A stretch of DNA of 64,000 nt from contig VTFK01000248.1 of NCBI GenBank assembly GCA_009617715.1, positions 1 through 64,000 on the forward strand, in the 5' to 3' direction. The DNA comes from Plectrocnemia conspersa. Taxonomy: Eukaryota > Arthropoda > Insecta > Trichoptera > Polycentropodidae. Shown piece after piece: positions 60,276-64,000 of the stretch. A program made the position numbers and the translations under genes. A model generated the notes under the pieces. The model was given only the letters and a program-made list of their open reading frames with translations, did no database searches and had not been told where the DNA came from. The first letter of the stretch is position 1; each line of letters begins with the position of its first letter.

Positions 60276-61640
60276 TTGATCCAATCCTCATTTATCTAAT
60301 CAGAAGTTCCATGTCTAAAATAATAAGTCACCGTCGTAGTGAAAACGTTAGGTTTTAGATTTTGACTTAAAGTATGCAAACTTTTTTTTTTCAACACAAA
60401 AAAAAAAGAGAAACAAAAAAAAATAGCCCAGTCACTTAAAATTTACAAAATCTTATCTCATTTATGGTTTTGCACTCTTTACTTTTAAATTATTAAGTAA
60501 TGGCTTAGCACACCTGTAAAACACATTATGAAGCTTTAAGTATTGTTTCTTCATGAATATTTAAACGTGTTTTCCTTACACATTTCACTTGAATTACAAT
60601 TACTCTTAATTTTTTTCAAGCGTTTTGTTGAATTATTTTTCCCTTAATTTCGTTGACAGGTTACAGTATTTTCCATTAAGAAAATTAATATTCTTACGAA
60701 AATTTCATATTATGTTGGAAATAACGTCGAAAATAATTTCGCGGCAATTTCTTATCAACGCATTACCTAATGAGCAGCCGTTAACCCACTTTTTCCAAGC
60801 TTCTGAATAACGCCACTATTATGAATGAATTATGGTGCGTTTTAATGACACAAATTACGCACATGGCGGGCATTGCGTACGACCACAACACATTTATTGG
60901 GTGATTACAAATTAAATTGTTTTTATGTATAAAAATATTATTCTACTATCGCTTTCTATCGTTGCGGGCCTACTAGAGGCAATTACAGTAGACCCAAGTG
61001 CTAATTTTACTTTCTGCCTGACGACGCAGATTTACTTCTTCCTTTGGCAGAGAGGTGACTCGGAGTCACGCGGAGAAGCACCTTCCGGAGAACGAGATAA
61101 TGCCCCACGATAGAATCGGATAACGGCCCGTGGTGCTGTTTTTCTCCAAAACTAAATAAGATTAATTAACCCTCGAGCGATCCTCTAATGGCGTTTGTAA
61201 ACGCGCACGTACTACATTTAGGACGCTATTTTTTAAGCGAATGTATCAAGTAGATGGCAAAACATTCCAGGAAAGGGATGAATAAAGATTTTAAATTAAT
61301 AACAATAAAATGGCAATCCTTAGATCAATGCTTCTCATCCGATAATCCATTAACCACTGTCGTTCCGAAGAGCAAATAAAACTACAGTAGCATAAAATAT
61401 TTTGCTAAGACACTGACAAGACGATAAATAACAATAAACGACTATATTTTTGAGACAAGTTTTTTTTTTAAAAAAACACCACATTTTTTTTGCATATTTA
61501 ATTATTTTAGTATATATTCGCATTCATAATGAATATAAGCATCCATCGCAAATTTCTAAAAAATCGAGAAATTGTCAATTATTACTGTTGGGACAGAGTC
61601 ACATATTGAAGAAGCCAAGATGAATATCATATTAACACAA
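60276..61640. other. Non-coding DNA
   Basis: An ORF at 60,925-61,113 begins MYKNIILLSLSIVAGLLEA, which looks like a signal peptide. It ends after 62 codons with no mature-domain motif or convincing donor, so I do not call it a gene. Otherwise nothing is supported. Confidence 0.35.
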
Positions 61641-61649
61641 GTCAAAAAA

Positions 61650-61960
61650 ACACGACACGTGCGCGTTTGAAGTTTTGCGAGAAGTGCCCGCGGACCTAGC
61701 AGCCATTGAGAAGTACGCCCGCATTCTTACGATCTTACGATTCCTTCCAACGTATGACGTGGGGATACGACACTCACACGACGTTGTATTTGTATATATC
61801 GCGGCTCAATATCAGTCTAGAGACACTCGGAGTACTACTTCGATCCACTAATTTCTTTGTTTACGAACTAACGCCTCGCCTCAATAAGTACCAACGATCT
61901 TCTGACGCAACCGAAGATCTACTACCGAACTGGAATGAACTGGTAGTATTTTTTTAATTA
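61650..61960 (+). other. GC-richer segment, possibly LTR-like
   Basis: An 83-codon ORF lacks motifs. The segment has a TATATATCGCGGCTC promoter-like word and direct CTTACGAT repeats. The nearby CTGTTGGGACAGA word at 61,584 recurs at 34,672. A solo LTR is possible, but no matching partner or target duplication was found. Confidence 0.25.
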
Positions 61961-62166
61961 TAGGTATAGCATAAAAAAAAATCATTTGAATAATGTATTA
62001 TTTATATACAAAAATATTAACAGTTGTTTTTAATTTATATGCTACAATATTTAAACACTTATAGTTTATCAAGATACATAAATATAGTAGAAGTGAATAG
62101 ATATATTAATACATATACATTTTTTTTAAATACATAACTAACAACTTAATTTTCGATTTTTTTCTG

Positions 62167-62720
62167 TTAACCCTTTCCGCTCGTATGGTGCGTGAGACGC
62201 ACCAGTACTTGGGTCTATATTACTCGTCAGGCGCGTCAGACGCACCATTTCAATTAATGAAATATAACGTCAATTTTTGGGTATTTCCTGTGCATGTTTT
62301 GAACGGCGTTTTTGCAGTGTTGTAGACAAGAGTTTCAAGAGTCATACCTTATCAAAAAAATATCATTTTTACCTGAATCAAGCCGGGGAGAGCTTATTTA
62401 TCGGGATAAGTCGGGGTTTTTTTTGATGACTAAATTTAACGGCAGATTTGCCGTAGCTTCTCCCAAAGGCAACAGTTGGCGATCGCCTTTCGGTTGACAC
62501 GCGTCGGTGACGTTTTTATTAGCTATTCTGTTTTCGACAGTGGCTCGGTTGTCCGTAATTTGTGTCTAAGTGAAACTATATATAGTGACTGATAATTTTG
62601 TTTAATTACTTATTTTGTAATTTTATTGTGAAGTTATTGTAAAGTTATTTTTTAAATATTATTGTGAAAAAATAGTGCTATGGCTAAATATAGTGATTGT
62701 GAAGATATGTTTTGTAATGA
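62167..62720 (+). mobile_element. piggyBac-like element, left end only
   Basis: TTAA (62,167-62,170) is followed by CCCTTTCCGCTCG. Two inverted-repeat hairpins follow, GGTGCGTGAGACGCACC at 62,187-62,203 and GGCGCGTCAGACGCACC at 62,230-62,246, an end layout seen in piggyBac-type elements. About 500 bp downstream an ATG opens a 16-codon frame (MAKYSDCEDMFCNDSV) with the acidic look of a piggyBac transposase N-terminus, then stops at the junction with unrelated repeats. No right end was identified. Confidence 0.5.
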
Positions 62721-62732
62721 TAGTGTATAATC

Positions 62733-63926
62733 GTATATTGGGCGACAGTCACATGGGCTATTCAAAATGGGCGACAGACAAACCGGCGATGGTCTTTTGG
62801 GCGATACAATAATAATGCATTACAAATAAATGTGATGCAAATCATGATCTTATAATTAATTAAATAATTAACGTAATTAAATACATACGAAAATATAAGT
62901 AATATTTTTTAGAAAAGAATTAAAAGATGAAAACATTATTCGGTCTAAGCAAAATATAATATACCTACATAAGATATATGTATATGTATATTTACTTATC
63001 ATTTGTGCATATTTAATCATAAAATTAATCACTTAAACAGTTTGATTTTTTTATTCAAGAATTTAAGAGAGTTACTCGATATCATAAAACACTTAGGCTA
63101 AAGTCGGTAATTTTATTATAAATACCTACCAAAAAAATGTTTATAGTGGGACCTTACGCGAATTTTTTTTATGTTTTGAGCCTTGGAAACTACTGTGAGA
63201 ACAAACTTTTGGAATTCCCAAAAATTGCATATTTTACAGTTATCTATTTTAAATTAGATAGGATTGTTATATATAAATATAATAACACAGAACTAGCGCT
63301 GATAAGTGTTTATCGTGGATTTCGCCCTTTACGCGATTTTTTTATATTTTGAGACTTAAATTACTGTGAGAACAATCTTTTGGAATTTCCAAAAATCGCA
63401 TACTTTACCGTTATCTATTTTAAACTGGATAGGGTAGTTATATATAAATATAAAAACCCAGAACTAGCGCTGATAAGTGCTTATCGCAGATTTTACCCTT
63501 TACGCGATTTTTTTATATTTTGAGAATTATAAGTTACTGTGAGAACAAACTTTTGGAATTTCCAATATAATTTTTCGTTTTAACCCTTTATATGACACAT
63601 ATTTTTGTTTTATTTACATTTTTTTTAAAATTAATTTATATCTTATTTGTCGTTTAAGGCTGCAATATTCTAAATTAAGTCAACTTTATATTGAATGGTA
63701 AACTGACCTACCAATGTACGTTATCACGGGTGCTCTTGTAACATTAGGTTCATTATTAAAAAAAAAACATAGGAAAAATAAACCTTAATTTTGGTGGTAT
63801 ATACATGTACCACTTTGTTCAAGGTGTCCTATAAATAATTAATGTATATTTTATTAATATTTACAATAAAGCAAGGCGTGCAAGTTTTTTTTTAATTTCT
63901 GTCGCCCAATAAACCATCGCCCAATT
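62733..63926. mobile_element. Putative insertion bounded by GGGCGAC motifs
   Basis: The left edge carries ATTGGGCGACAG, AATGGGCGACAG and TTTGGGCGATAC at 62,738-62,812. On the minus strand the right edge carries ATTGGGCGATGG and ATTGGGCGACAG at 63,898-63,926. The interior of about 1.1 kb is AT-rich, has no transposase and contains the 172-bp tandem repeat. This may be a non-autonomous element with subterminal repeats that interrupts the piggyBac-like end; the family is not recognised. Confidence 0.45.
63140..63566 (+). repeat. Tandem repeat, 171-173 bp period, about 2.5 copies
   Basis: The anchor TACTGTGAGAACAA occurs at 63,191, 63,362 and 63,535. Units share TTTTGGAATT(C/T)CCAAAAAT, an AGTTATCTATTTTAAA block, AGAACTAGCGCTGATAAGTG and CCCTTTACGCGATTTTTTTA. 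The 71-codon ORF over the first unit is not open in the second. The array lies wholly inside the motif-bounded segment. Confidence 0.9.
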
Positions 63927-64000
63927 GACCGTCGTCGTCGTATAAAATTACAAACATATACATATTTACCATACAGCTATTCATTATTAAAAGTTTTGTC

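Noticed and set aside
60925..61113. A short secreted peptide gene
   Set aside because: Signal-peptide-like start but no cysteine pattern, no clear donor and abrupt GC-rich end; not enough to support a gene.
63140..63566. CRISPR-like array
   Set aside because: Units are about 172 bp with no short conserved repeats separated by unique spacers; this is an ordinary tandem repeat in eukaryotic DNA.

Overview
The window looks like insect nuclear DNA: very AT-rich, gene-poor, with short spliced exons using GT-AG junctions, TATA/poly(A)-type gene ends and many decayed transposable elements. No bacterial or organellar features are present. The insect order cannot be fixed from sequence alone; tRNA-headed SINEs, jockey-like LINEs, mariner, pogo/Tigger and piggyBac-like remnants fit many holometabolous insects.

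Host genes. On the minus strand, an exon at 28,234-28,339 encodes half of a spectrin repeat that matches the repeat near the end of the dystrophin rod. A second minus-strand exon at 2,161-2,878 carries its own ATG, has an in-frame stop just upstream and ends in the same splice phase. It may be an isoform-specific first exon of the same gene, but that link is inferred. On the plus strand, two tandem six-exon genes (45,687-47,230 and 49,830-51,493) encode secreted M14A zinc procarboxypeptidases with the same intron positions and phases. Copy 1 has lost the conserved disulfide; copy 2 keeps the disulfide but has Gln where the substrate-binding Tyr248 is expected. If the 5' dystrophin exons lie beyond 64 kb, the pair is nested antisense inside a dystrophin intron.

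Mobile and repeat DNA. 53-562: a MITE with inverted ends. 3.9-22 kb: five tRNA-derived SINE copies or fragments. 6.1-6.3 kb: a near-perfect long hairpin. 12.9-14.65 kb: a tandem array of about 825 bp higher-order units. 24.2-25.5 kb: a complete but dead mariner with TIRs and TA duplication. 32-33.5 kb and 41-41.9 kb: two dead LINEs. A foldback family occurs at about 11, 40.4, 54 and 60 kb. 55.4-56.1 kb: a dead Tigger. 62.2-63.95 kb: a piggyBac-like end next to motif-bounded DNA that contains a 172-bp tandem repeat.

The rest is AT-rich intronic or intergenic DNA with several GC-richer islands that do not read as convincing genes. I found no convincing new multigene system. The points most worth checking are the paired carboxypeptidase divergence, the putative internal dystrophin first exon, the long hairpin and the foldback family.
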